Shown here piece after piece: positions 35,114 to 49,356 of a stretch of DNA of 64,000 nucleotides; positions within the stretch are counted from its first letter, which is position 1; each line of letters opens with the position of its first letter. The translations under genes were made by a program, and so were the position numbers. The notes beneath the pieces are model-generated. The model saw only the letters and a program-made list of their open reading frames with translations, did no database searches and was not told the DNA's origin. The stretch is from JALYUM01 sp036688685 (GTDB lineage Bacteria; Pseudomonadota; Gammaproteobacteria; Burkholderiales; Burkholderiaceae_D). The stretch is taken from assembly GCF_036688685.1 (NCBI RefSeq), contig NZ_JAQQPS010000011.1, positions 124,001 to 188,000 of the forward strand, given 5' to 3'.

Positions 35114-37399
35114 ATGGGTTTCGCGTCTAAACTGTCAATCAATTTTGCCCCCAAGGCTGTATCGGGAGAGACCGTGCTGTCCTCCCCCGATTCCGAATTC
35201 GGCGCCGAACCCGGCACCGCTGCGTTCAGGGCACTCAATCCGGGGGCGGACGCTCCCGCCGCCACGCCTGCGGCCACGGACGCCACGCGCGACGACGGCG
35301 GCACTGGCTGGAGCCTGCCGTTGATCGGCCACCTGTCGTTGCCGCGCCAGCTGCGGGTGCTGCTCTACGCTGCCGCGGGCGGCATTGCCGTCACCATTTT
35401 CGCGCTCTGGCAGAACGCCTCGAGCAGCGCCGTCTCATCGGCCCAGACCCAGATCGCGTCCGACGCGCTGATGCACTCGCAGCGTATCGGCAAGGCCGCA
35501 CCAAACTCGGTGCAGGGTAACAAAGACGCCTTCGCCCAGCTGCAGGACAGCCGCGCGCAACTGAGCAACGACCTGAAAATCCTGTCCGACGGCGGCAACT
35601 TCGCCGGCCGCAGCATCCCGTCGCCGTCATCGGCGACCGCACGCCAGCTGGCCGTCGTCAAGACCAAGTGGCTGACCTCGGAACGCGCGGCCGGTACGAT
35701 TATCGCCACCACGCCCGAGTTGCTCAGCTTTGACAAATCGATTCGTACCCTGGACGTGATTTCGCCGGAACTGCTGGCGCTGACCGATGACCTGCTGACC
35801 CAGAAGGCTGCCCGCGGCGGCAACCCGCGCGAACTGGCCGCGATCGGCCGCTTGCTGATGCTGACCCAGCGCCTGTCGCGCAGTGCGTCCGAATACCTGA
35901 CCTCGGGCGGTATCCGCGCCGAAACCGCTTTCCAGCTGGGCAAGGACACCACCGCGTTCCGCGCCACCGTCAACGGCCTGCTCAACGGTAATGAACAGCT
36001 CGGTCTGTCCGCACTGAAAGACGCCGACCTGCGCGAGCTGCTCGAACAAATCAACACCAAGTTCGACACCTACCAGGAAGTGGTATCGGCGTTCCTGCTG
36101 AACCTGTCCAAGCTGACCGCCGCGAAAGCCGCCGAACAGTCGATCTACTACGAGAACGAAGAACTCAAAACGCTGCTCTCGAAGCTTCAGGCCGACTACC
36201 GTTCGAGCCAGGATTCCACCGACAGCTGGTTCTGGCTGATGGTCGCCGCCTCGCTGTTCACGCTGGGCATGGCCGCATCGATCAGTAGCGTGATGCTGCA
36301 GGATTCGCGCAACCGTACCCGCGGCGCCGATACGCGCCGCCAGGAAGCGGAAAGCCAGCGCGTGCTGTCGCAAGCGAAGGAAGAAGAAGCCAAGGCCACC
36401 AACGACCAGAACCAGGCCGCGATTTTGCGCCTGATGAACGAATTGCAGGAAGTGGCCGATGGCGACTTGACGGTGCACGCCACGGTGTCGGAAGACATCA
36501 CCGGCGCGATTGCCGACTCGGTGAACTACACCGTGGAAGAGCTGCGCGCACTGGTCCATCGCGTGACCACCACCGCCGAAAAAGTGACCACCGCATCGAA
36601 CGATGCGCGCCAGGTCTCGACCGACCTGCTGGACGCAACCGCCCAGCAGTCGCGTGAAATTCAGGATGCATCGGCGACGGTGCTGAAAATGGCGAGCGAC
36701 ATTACGGACGTGTCGAATTCGGCGAGTGAATCGGCCGACGTGGCGCGCCAGTCGGTGGCCGCGGCGGAGCAGGGCGCAACCGCCGTGCAAAACGCCATCA
36801 AGGGTATGATCGACATTCGCGAGCAGATCCAGGAAACCTCGAAGCGTATTAAACGGCTGGGTGAATCGTCCCAGGAGATTGGCGAGATCACCGAGCTGAT
36901 TTCCGACATTACCGAACAGACCAACGTGCTGGCGCTGAACGCGGCAATCCAGGCCGCATCGGCTGGTGAAGCCGGTCGCGGCTTCTCGGTGGTGGCGGAA
37001 GAGGTGCAGCGCCTGGCGGAACGTTCGGGCGATGCGGCGAAACAGATCGGCGCGCTGGTGCGTACCATTCAGACCGATACGCACGATGCGGTAGCCGCTA
37101 TGGAAAAATCGACGCAGGGTGTGGTCGAAGGGGCCCGCCTGTCGGATGCTGCCGGTGCGGCACTGAACGATATTTCGCGCGTGTCGAACCGCCTCGCGGA
37201 ACTGATTCAAGGGATTTCGTTTGCCACCGAACTGCAGGCGACGTCGGCCAACAGTGTGGCGCACAACATCCAGCACATCCTGTCGGTAACGGAACAAACC
37301 CAGGATGGTACCCAGCAGACCGCGCAGTCGATCAGCCAGCTGGCCTTGCTGGCACAGGAACTGAAAAACTCGGTATCGCGCTTCCGCGTTGCCGCTTGA
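35114..37399 (+). CDS. pilJ: Type IV pilus methyl-accepting chemotaxis protein PilJ
   Basis: 761 residues from the ATG at 35114, with AAGGAG at 35102-35107. About 75 cytoplasmic residues, TM1 (about 80-98), a periplasmic sensor with two PilJ-type four-helix modules (about 100-370), TM2 (about 373-396), a HAMP segment and an MCP signalling domain. The hairpin tip is EITELISDITEQTNVLALNAAIQAASAGEAGRGFSVVAEEVQRLAERSGDAAKQI (about 590-645). It senses pilus-surface contact or ligands and controls ChpA through PilI. Confidence 0.94.
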   Translation: MGFASKLSINFAPKAVSGETVLSSPDSEFGAEPGTAAFRALNPGADAPAATPAATDATRDDGGTGWSLPLIGHLSLPRQLRVLLYAAAGGIAVTIFALWQNASSSAVSSAQTQIASDALMHSQRIGKAAPNSVQGNKDAFAQLQDSRAQLSNDLKILSDGGNFAGRSIPSPSSATARQLAVVKTKWLTSERAAGTIIATTPELLSFDKSIRTLDVISPELLALTDDLLTQKAARGGNPRELAAIGRLLMLTQRLSRSASEYLTSGGIRAETAFQLGKDTTAFRATVNGLLNGNEQLGLSALKDADLRELLEQINTKFDTYQEVVSAFLLNLSKLTAAKAAEQSIYYENEELKTLLSKLQADYRSSQDSTDSWFWLMVAASLFTLGMAASISSVMLQDSRNRTRGADTRRQEAESQRVLSQAKEEEAKATNDQNQAAILRLMNELQEVADGDLTVHATVSEDITGAIADSVNYTVEELRALVHRVTTTAEKVTTASNDARQVSTDLLDATAQQSREIQDASATVLKMASDITDVSNSASESADVARQSVAAAEQGATAVQNAIKGMIDIREQIQETSKRIKRLGESSQEIGEITELISDITEQTNVLALNAAIQAASAGEAGRGFSVVAEEVQRLAERSGDAAKQIGALVRTIQTDTHDAVAAMEKSTQGVVEGARLSDAAGAALNDISRVSNRLAELIQGISFATELQATSANSVAHNIQHILSVTEQTQDGTQQTAQSISQLALLAQELKNSVSRFRVAA

Positions 37400-37412
37400 T
37401 AACAGGTTGATC

Positions 37413-43049
<5,637 letters not shown>

Positions 43050-43065
43050 GCAGTCAGCTTCAAAC

Positions 43066-43100
43066 ACGTCATCTCGGCCTTTGGTCGAGATGACGTTCTT
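43066..43100. terminator. Hairpin between convergent chpA and the amidase gene
   Basis: ACGTCATCTCG (43066-43076), a 9-nt loop and CGAGATGACGT (43086-43096) form a perfect 11-bp stem. Only TCTT follows on the + strand, so as an intrinsic terminator it is weak in U-content, but its position suits a shared terminator. Confidence 0.6.
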
Positions 43101-43160
43101 CGCAGTATTGAGAACGTCCCTCCCTCAAGTACGCCTGCGAATTTTCCCGTATGCGCGCCA

Positions 43161-43985
43161 TTAACTGGCGTGGCTATCCGCCCTCCGATCCGTGTTGAGA
43201 TGCCCGATGGCGTCGAATGCGACCCAGGTTTTGGGGCCCACGATACCGTCCGGCACGAGTTCGTGCTCGCGCTGGAACCTGCGCACCGCCGCTTCGGTCT
43301 GGGCGCCAAACGCGCCGTCCGCTTCCACGCCGCAGCGTGTCTGCACCTCGCGCACCAGATCGCCAACGGCGCCCCTTCGCAGCGTGGGGCGGCCGTTGCC
43401 CGCGGGTTCGACAGACGGAATGGGTTTGGGTGGCGGGGCCAAACCGTTCATGATCGCCGCCACGTCGGCGCGAAATATGTCCATGTCGAACAGCGGATCG
43501 TTTTTCCTGTTCGGCGGCAGCGCGTATTCCTTGTGCCCGGCGCAGAATTCCGGTCCGTGGCCGATGTGCTGCAGGATGGCCGCCACGCCGCGCCGGTAGC
43601 TATCCATTTGCACCTCCGGCCAAGGAAAATCGGCAGACGTGCCCGCATTTTCCGCCTCAATGCCAATAAAGCTGAGGTTGCCGGTCGTGAAACCACGCCA
43701 CTTGCCTTTGCCTGCGTGGTTGCACTTGCCTGCGGCGATGACATAGTAGGTACCGTCCCGGCCAAGCCCAAGCTGGGCCAGCGGTCCGGGGAGGTCGCTG
43801 CGGCCGTTGATCAGGGTGCCCAGGCTTGGCATGTTGCCCGTCCGCGGGCCGGCGGTATGGTGGCATATCACCCCCTCGACACGTCCCATCTCGCTGCGGC
43901 CGCGCTCGGCCCAGCCATCGTGAACGGCCACCTTCAGGCCGGCGCTTTCCAATACCATTGGCAACCACGTCAGGGAATAGATCAT
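43161..43985 (-). CDS. N-acetylmuramoyl-L-alanine amidase with peptidoglycan-binding domain
   Basis: 274 residues. An amidase_2/PGRP-like domain (about 1-165) contains zinc-ligand motifs ICHHTAGP, KCNHAGKGKW and FCAGHKEYALPPNRKNDP. A Pro-rich linker (about 183-195) precedes a PG_binding_1 domain (about 200-262) with RGAVGDLVREVQTRCG, ADGAFGAQTEAAVRRFQ and PDGIVGPKTW. No signal peptide is obvious. This is the build of phage endolysins and of some secreted effectors. The start overlaps the stop of the membrane protein gene (ATGA at 43982-43985), so the two are a unit. Confidence 0.88.
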   Translation of the reverse strand: MIYSLTWLPMVLESAGLKVAVHDGWAERGRSEMGRVEGVICHHTAGPRTGNMPSLGTLINGRSDLPGPLAQLGLGRDGTYYVIAAGKCNHAGKGKWRGFTTGNLSFIGIEAENAGTSADFPWPEVQMDSYRRGVAAILQHIGHGPEFCAGHKEYALPPNRKNDPLFDMDIFRADVAAIMNGLAPPPKPIPSVEPAGNGRPTLRRGAVGDLVREVQTRCGVEADGAFGAQTEAAVRRFQREHELVPDGIVGPKTWVAFDAIGHLNTDRRADSHAS

Positions 43986-44980
43986 GATGCCACCCCGCCA
44001 CGTGCGGCTGGAAGATCTTCGTCGGCCGTAGGGAGGGTGACGGCGACGTCGCAGCTGTCGACATCATGCTCGCTGTCGGATTCGCCAGTGGGCGCCTGCG
44101 TTGTGGCAAGGTCCGCAATCGTCAGCACCAGCTGCTCTGATGTGCCGCCGCCCGGCGCGGGATTGACGACGGTAACCTTCATCTGGCCTTCGCGTGCCGT
44201 ATCGGCATCCTGCAGCGCGGCCGACAAATGGGTACTGTCCTTGAACGTTGTTGTCCGTGCGCTGCCATTGATTTGCACCACCGAGCCATTCACGAATCCC
44301 TTGCCGGTCAGCGTGATGACGACATCGCGCGCGCCCGGTGCCAAGCGCGCCGGCTCGCTGCCGCTCAGCACCGGCACCGGGTTGTCGAGACCTTCCTTGC
44401 GCTTGAGGTCACCAGCCGAGGTCTTGAACATCGTGTCGAATACTTCACTCAGCTTGTCGGTTGCCTGCTTTGAAAACATGCCGACCAGGCCTGCCAGCGC
44501 AGTGATACCGTACAAATTGATGCTGTCGGCCTGTGTGGCGCCGGACAGGAAGCCGCCCCGCACACAGAGATAAAAGATCACAGCGAGCACGGTGCCGATG
44601 AACGGCTTGAGGATGTACCACCAGAGCCAGTTGGTGGTCAGGCGCTTGTTGCCGACGAAGTCGCCGAACGACGTCGCCGCGTGGATGAAGCTGCCTAGTG
44701 CGCCTGCCAGCATAACCAGGATCAATAGCTTGGCATCGGACGAAACATGGAAGCACAGGTAATTTCCGGCAGCGCAAACTTGCTGCGGATCGGTCGCCTT
44801 GCCTGCAATGCCCCCATTCCAGAAAACCAGAAAGAGGTAGGCCAGGGCGAGCGCAAGAAGGATCAGTCCCCCCCCCAGCACGCGCGTCTGTTTCTGGCTG
44901 GCGAAGCTGGCTGGTCCGGCCGGCACCGTCGCCAGGGTCGGCTCTGACATCGATGCGGTGTTGAGTTCGTCGAACGGCAT
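43982..44980 (-). CDS. Uncharacterised four-helix membrane protein with IPT/TIG-like domain
   Basis: 332 residues with GGGAGG just before the ATG at 44980. Four probable membrane segments (about 34-54, 84-104, 118-140, 154-170) are followed by a charged connector and an immunoglobulin-like IPT/TIG domain (about 200-288: LSGSEPARLAPGARDVVITLTGKGFVNGS). The C-terminus is acidic with one Cys (310). Two Cys (69 and 76) lie in the first loop. I do not know a characterised relative. Being translationally coupled to an endolysin-like amidase, it could be an export or anchoring partner, a holin-like protein, or an immunity protein; none is shown. Confidence 0.75.
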   Translation of the reverse strand: MPFDELNTASMSEPTLATVPAGPASFASQKQTRVLGGGLILLALALAYLFLVFWNGGIAGKATDPQQVCAAGNYLCFHVSSDAKLLILVMLAGALGSFIHAATSFGDFVGNKRLTTNWLWWYILKPFIGTVLAVIFYLCVRGGFLSGATQADSINLYGITALAGLVGMFSKQATDKLSEVFDTMFKTSAGDLKRKEGLDNPVPVLSGSEPARLAPGARDVVITLTGKGFVNGSVVQINGSARTTTFKDSTHLSAALQDADTAREGQMKVTVVNPAPGGGTSEQLVLTIADLATTQAPTGESDSEHDVDSCDVAVTLPTADEDLPAARGGVAS

Positions 44981-45194
44981 ATGGCCTCCCTATCGTCATG
45001 TGCGTGACTGACTTTATCAGGACGACATGGCGAAAAGCGGCGTTAACGGCTGCTGCGCGGCGGCGTACATATGAGCCAACTCAGAACCAGCGTGCTGCAA
45101 ACAACGGCCCCATGCACACGGAGAATTGAGCCGTACACGGCTGTTTTGCGCGCTTGAGCGGGGCAAACCTCACGCCGTGCAAGCCCGGTCGACT

Positions 45195-46646
45195 TCAGTC
45201 CGCCACCACTGCCTTTACCACGGCGAACCGCTCCAACGTCTTCTGCCGCGCCTTGTCATGCTCGACCAGCCGCTGCGGATAATTGTCCCCCAGCCTTACC
45301 CCCTTCTTCGACAGCACGGCCGCCGGCACCAGCCACGGCGCGTGGATCTCTTTCTTGTCCAGCTGGCCCAGCTGCGGCAGGTACTGCCTGATAAACTCCC
45401 CCTGCGCATCGAATTTCTCCGACTGCGTCACCGGATTGAAAATCCTGAACCACGGCTGCGCATCGCATCCGGTCGAGGCCGCCCACTGCCAGCCGCCGTT
45501 GTTCGACGCCAGCTCGTAATCGTTCAGGTGCAGCGCGAAGTACTGTTCGCCCCAGCGCCAGTCGATGCCCAGGTCCTTCACCAGGAAGCTGGCCACCACC
45601 ATGCGCAGGCGGTTGTGCATGAAGCCGGTCTGGTTGATTTGCGCCATGGCCGCGTCGACCAGCGGATAGCCGGTGCGGCCTTCGCACCAGGCCGCGAACA
45701 GTGCCTCGGCCTCGGGGCCTTGCTCCCACTGAACCGCGTCGAAGGCCGGCTTGAACGCTTCGCTCACCACGCGCGGGTGCTGGAACAGGATCATCTGGTA
45801 AAACTCGCGCCAGATCAGTTCGGCCAGCCACACGGGCGCGCCGACGCCGCCGGCGCCATTCGCCGCCAGCTGCTGCACCGTGCGCGCCAGGTGGCGCACC
45901 GAGATGGTCCCGAAGCGCAAATGCATCGACAGGCGCGAGGTTGAATCGAGCGCCGGAAAATTGCGCTCGGTGTCGTAGTCGGGCATGCGTGGAATGAAGG
46001 CTTCGAACAGGCTTGACGCGCCATCCATGCCGAACGGCCGGGCCGGCACGGCAGGCTCGCTGAAGCCGAGCTGTTGCAGGGAGGGCAGGGCGGACGGGCC
46101 CGGCACGAAATGCGCAGCGTGCGCATCGCTCGCATAGGCGACCAGGCAATCGGGCTGCGCCGCCATCTTCTTGAGCCACGCGTTTTTGTACGGCGTGAAG
46201 ACGGAAAATGGCTTGTCGTTCAAGGTCAGCACTTCATTCTGTTCAAAGATGACCTGGTCCTTGAAACTGTGCAGCGCGCGGCCGCCCGCCGCCAGGCGCT
46301 CGGCCACATCCGCATCGCGGGCAAGCGCAGCCGGATCGTAGTCGCGGTTGATATATACCGCGTCGACTTCCAGCGCTGCGGCCAGCTTGAGCACTTCATC
46401 GGCCGCGCAGCCGTGCCGCACCAGCAAGTGACCTTGCATGCCCTGCAGGTCGGCGTCCAGCTGGGCGATGCTGGCATGGATGAACTGGACGCGACGATCG
46501 TCTTGCGGAAGCGGATCCAGGATGGCCGTGTCATAGACAAACACACAGTACACTTCGGTCCCCGCCGTGAGCGCGTGGTACAGGGCGGCGTGGTCATGGG
46601 CGCGCAGGTCGCGGCGGAACCAGACTAAAATCTTGCTAGGAGTCAT
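45195..46646 (-). CDS. phr: Deoxyribodipyrimidine photo-lyase
   Basis: 483 residues. N-terminal antenna-binding photolyase domain (LVWFRRDLRAHDHAALYHAL) and C-terminal FAD domain with MHLRFGTISVRHLAR, ELIWREFYQMIL, GRTGYPLVDAAMAQINQTGFMHNRLRMVVASFLVKDL and NGGWQWAASTGCDAQPWFRIFNP, all CPD class I signatures. It repairs cyclobutane pyrimidine dimers with blue light. Divergent from yqgE. The 214 bp downstream (44981-45194) holds no gene I can support. Confidence 0.96.
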   Translation of the reverse strand: MTPSKILVWFRRDLRAHDHAALYHALTAGTEVYCVFVYDTAILDPLPQDDRRVQFIHASIAQLDADLQGMQGHLLVRHGCAADEVLKLAAALEVDAVYINRDYDPAALARDADVAERLAAGGRALHSFKDQVIFEQNEVLTLNDKPFSVFTPYKNAWLKKMAAQPDCLVAYASDAHAAHFVPGPSALPSLQQLGFSEPAVPARPFGMDGASSLFEAFIPRMPDYDTERNFPALDSTSRLSMHLRFGTISVRHLARTVQQLAANGAGGVGAPVWLAELIWREFYQMILFQHPRVVSEAFKPAFDAVQWEQGPEAEALFAAWCEGRTGYPLVDAAMAQINQTGFMHNRLRMVVASFLVKDLGIDWRWGEQYFALHLNDYELASNNGGWQWAASTGCDAQPWFRIFNPVTQSEKFDAQGEFIRQYLPQLGQLDKKEIHAPWLVPAAVLSKKGVRLGDNYPQRLVEHDKARQKTLERFAVVKAVVAD

Positions 46647-46829
46647 TATTCGTGTGCGTGGTCAAAGCGGACCCTATTTTACTGTCTACGATCGACAGAA
46701 CAGGGTCAATGGCCCGGTGTCGAACCGCGCATGCATGGTGGCGGTCGAAATCAGTGTAAACTAGCGAAAATTCCCTACCCCGCAGTTTGGGGCTCAGCGA
46801 GCCGAAGAAAGAGTGCGGAGAGTACGCGT

Positions 46830-47486
46830 ATGAAGAAAAGCAAGATAGGCCAGCCTCTTCCCATGCTTGGCCTGCCACAGGAAGCGGGCCAGCAACTGGG
46901 CCATGCCGGGCCGGCGGCATCCGGACTGAACCTGGCGAATCATTTCTTGATCGCCATGCCGTCGATGGATGACCCCGTCTTTGGCGGCACGGTCGTGTAC
47001 GTCTGCGAGCACAACGACAAGGGCGTGCTCGGCGTTATCGTCAACAAGCCCACCGACATGACGATGGAAACCCTGTTCGAACGTATCGACCTGAAACTTG
47101 CCGACGACATCGACGCAGACGTTGTCAATGAAGCCATCCTGTTTGGCGGTCCGGTCCAGGACGACCGCGGGTTTGTCTTGCACACGCCGGGCGAGCGCTA
47201 TTCGTCGTCGCTGACCGTCACCCCCGAAGTCGCCTTCACCACCTCCATCGACGTCCTCGAAGCAGTCGCTGCCGGCGACGGCCCGGCGCGCATGCTGGTG
47301 TCCATCGGTTATGCGGGCTGGAGCCCGGGCCAGCTGGAAGAAGAACTGGCGCGCAATGGCTGGCTCACGGTCGGCGCCGACGCGCACGTGCTGTTCGACC
47401 TGCCGGTGGAAGAACGCTACACGGCCGCCATCAAGTTGCTGGGCATCGACCCGGTCATGCTTGCGTCCGAGGCCGGCCACGCTTGA
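46830..47486 (+). CDS. yqgE: YqgE/AlgH family protein
   Basis: 218 residues from the ATG at 46830, with GGAGAG upstream. The UPF0301/AlgH fold shows LANHFLIAMPSMDDPVFGGTVVYVCEH, GVLGVIVNKPTDMTM, FGGPVQDDRGFVLH and IGYAGWSPGQLEEELARNGWL. Biochemical role unknown; relatives affect alginate regulation in Pseudomonas. The conserved neighbour of ruvX/yqgF, whose start overlaps its stop. First gene of the yqgE-ruvX-pyrR-pyrB-pyrC' operon. Confidence 0.94.
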   Translation: MKKSKIGQPLPMLGLPQEAGQQLGHAGPAASGLNLANHFLIAMPSMDDPVFGGTVVYVCEHNDKGVLGVIVNKPTDMTMETLFERIDLKLADDIDADVVNEAILFGGPVQDDRGFVLHTPGERYSSSLTVTPEVAFTTSIDVLEAVAAGDGPARMLVSIGYAGWSPGQLEEELARNGWLTVGADAHVLFDLPVEERYTAAIKLLGIDPVMLASEAGHA

Positions 47487-47893
47487 TGATCGAGATCGTT
47501 TTTGGCTTTGACTTCGGCATCAAGCGTATCGGCATTGCAATGGGCAACACCTTGACCGCGCAGGCGCAGCCGCTGGCCGTGGTCAAGGCGATCGACAATG
47601 CCACCCGTTTTACCCAGATCGGCGCGCTGATCGAGCAGTGGCGTCCCACGCGCCTGGTGGTCGGCGAGCCGCGCCACCCGGACGGCGCCGAGCACGAGAT
47701 GACCTTGCGCTGCCAGCGTTTCGCCAACCAGCTGCACGGCCGCTTCAATCTGCCCGTCACGCTGGTGGACGAACGCTACTCATCGGCGGTGATTTCCGCC
47801 AAGCGCGGCGAGGTCATCGACGACCGCGCCGCCGCCATCATTTTGCAACAATACTTTGACGACCATGCCCATCACAACAACCACGGACTTTGA
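47486..47893 (+). CDS. ruvX: Putative Holliday-junction resolvase / pre-16S rRNA nuclease
   Basis: 135 residues from the ATG at 47486, which overlaps the yqgE stop (TGATG). RNase H-like fold: FGFDFGIKRIGIAMGNTL with the first catalytic Asp, LVVGEPRHPDG, and VDERYSSAVISAKRG ending in IDDRAAAIILQQYFD. YqgF processes pre-16S rRNA in E. coli. Its 3' end overlaps the pyrR start by 29 bp. Confidence 0.93.
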   Translation: MIEIVFGFDFGIKRIGIAMGNTLTAQAQPLAVVKAIDNATRFTQIGALIEQWRPTRLVVGEPRHPDGAEHEMTLRCQRFANQLHGRFNLPVTLVDERYSSAVISAKRGEVIDDRAAAIILQQYFDDHAHHNNHGL

Positions 47894-48398
47894 CGCCGAG
47901 GCGCTGTACCGCACCCTGCTCGAGCAGGTGCGCGCAGGCCTCGCCGGTGTACCGGACGCCGCCATTGTCGGCATCCATTCGGGCGGCGCCTGGCTGGCCC
48001 AGCGCCTGGCCGCTGACCTCGATTTGACGAACCGTCTCGGCTCCATCGACGTGTCGTTCTATCGCGACGATTACGCCAAAAAAGGCTTGCACCCGGACGT
48101 CAAACCGACCCACATCGGTTTCAATGTCGACCGCGCCAACATCGTGCTGGTCGACGACGTCCTGTACACCGGGCGCACCACGCGCGCGGCGATCAATGTG
48201 CTGTTTGACTACGGCCGCCCGGCGCGCATCATGCTGGCGGCACTGGCCGATCGGGCCGGACGCGAGCTGCCGGTGGCGGCCGATTTCGTCGGCGTGCACG
48301 CCGAGCTGGCGCCAGGCCAGTCGCTGTCGCTGCAGCGTGGTGAAGACGGCGCTTTGTCGCTGACGGTCGAGGACGATGCGGAGGAACCGCATGCTTAA
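47865..48398 (+). CDS. pyrR: PyrR bifunctional regulator / uracil phosphoribosyltransferase
   Basis: 177 residues from the ATG at 47865; a TTG at 47856 is possible. Type I phosphoribosyltransferase: GIHSGGAWLAQRLA, DVSFYRDDYAKKG and the PRPP loop VLVDDVLYTGRTTRAAINVLFDYGRPARI. PyrR binds pyr mRNA in Gram-positives; in Proteobacteria its role is less clear. It precedes and overlaps pyrB (8 bases), suggesting pyrimidine-responsive control of this operon. Confidence 0.93.
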   Translation: MPITTTTDFDAEALYRTLLEQVRAGLAGVPDAAIVGIHSGGAWLAQRLAADLDLTNRLGSIDVSFYRDDYAKKGLHPDVKPTHIGFNVDRANIVLVDDVLYTGRTTRAAINVLFDYGRPARIMLAALADRAGRELPVAADFVGVHAELAPGQSLSLQRGEDGALSLTVEDDAEEPHA

Positions 48399-49356
48399 TC
48401 CCCAACTGAACAAACACGGCGAACTGCAGCACCTGCTGTCGATCGAAGGCTTGCCGAAATCAATCGTCAATCACATCCTCGACACCGCGTCGAGCTTCGT
48501 GAGTATCTCCGACCGCGAAGTGAAAAAAGTGCCGCTGATGCGCGGCAAGAGCGTGTTCAACCTGTTCTTCGAAAACTCGACGCGCACCCGCACCACCTTC
48601 GAGATCGCGTCGAAACGCCTGTCGGCCGACGTGATCAACCTGAACATCCAGGCCTCGTCGGCCAGCAAGGGCGAATCGTTGTTGGATACCATCGACAACC
48701 TGTCGGCCATGCACGCCGACATGTTCGTCGTGCGCCACGCGCAGTCGGGCGCACCGTACCTGATCGCCAAGCACCTGATCGACACGAAGCAGTCGCATGT
48801 CCACGTGGTCAACGCTGGCGACGGCCGCCACGCGCACCCGACCCAGGGCCTGCTCGACATGTACACCATCCGCCACTACAAGAAGGATTTCACCAACCTG
48901 ACGGTGGCCATCGTCGGCGACATCCTGCACAGCCGCGTGGCGCGCTCGGACATCCACGCCCTGACCACCCTGGGCGTGCCGGAAGTGCGCGCGATCGCAC
49001 CGCACACGCTGCTGCCCGGCGCCCTCGAGCAGATGGGTGTGCGCGTGTTCACCAACATGGATGAAGGCTTGAAGGGCGTCGACGTGATCATCATGCTGCG
49101 CCTGCAGAACGAACGCATGTCGGGCGCGCTGCTGCCTTCGGCCCAGGAGTATTTTAAAAGTTACGGCCTGACGCCGGAACGCCTGGCGCTGGCCAAGCCC
49201 GACGCAATTGTCATGCACCCGGGCCCGATGAACCGCGGCGTCGAAATCGACTCGGCCGTGGCCGACGGCCCGCAAGCCGTGATCCTGCCGCAGGTGACCT
49301 TCGGGATCGCCGTGCGCATGGCGGTCATGAGCATCCTCGCAGGTGGACACGCATGA
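48391..49356 (+). CDS. pyrB: Aspartate carbamoyltransferase catalytic subunit
   Basis: 321 residues from the ATG at 48391, with GGAGGA upstream. Carbamoyl phosphate plus aspartate to carbamoyl aspartate. Motifs: FFENSTRTRTTFEIASKRLS (carbamoyl-phosphate site), NAGDGRHAHPTQGLLDMYTI, HPGPMNRGVEID. It lacks a PyrI partner in the window. The class formed with a PyrC-like subunit is a dodecamer. The downstream gene starts in its stop codon and encodes that degenerate PyrC. Confidence 0.96.
   Translation: MLNPQLNKHGELQHLLSIEGLPKSIVNHILDTASSFVSISDREVKKVPLMRGKSVFNLFFENSTRTRTTFEIASKRLSADVINLNIQASSASKGESLLDTIDNLSAMHADMFVVRHAQSGAPYLIAKHLIDTKQSHVHVVNAGDGRHAHPTQGLLDMYTIRHYKKDFTNLTVAIVGDILHSRVARSDIHALTTLGVPEVRAIAPHTLLPGALEQMGVRVFTNMDEGLKGVDVIIMLRLQNERMSGALLPSAQEYFKSYGLTPERLALAKPDAIVMHPGPMNRGVEIDSAVADGPQAVILPQVTFGIAVRMAVMSILAGGHA

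Noticed and set aside
45120..45145. AGCCG-TACA-CGGCT hairpin followed by GTTTT as a terminator downstream of phr
   Set aside because: The stem is only 5 bp and the T-run lies on the + strand, with no + strand gene upstream; on the minus strand it has no U-tract.
46682..46698. CTGT...ACAG palindrome upstream of phr resembling a LexA box
   Set aside because: The spacer is 9 bases, not the 8 of CTGT-N8-ACAG, and the flanks do not match; one extra base is usually fatal to LexA binding.
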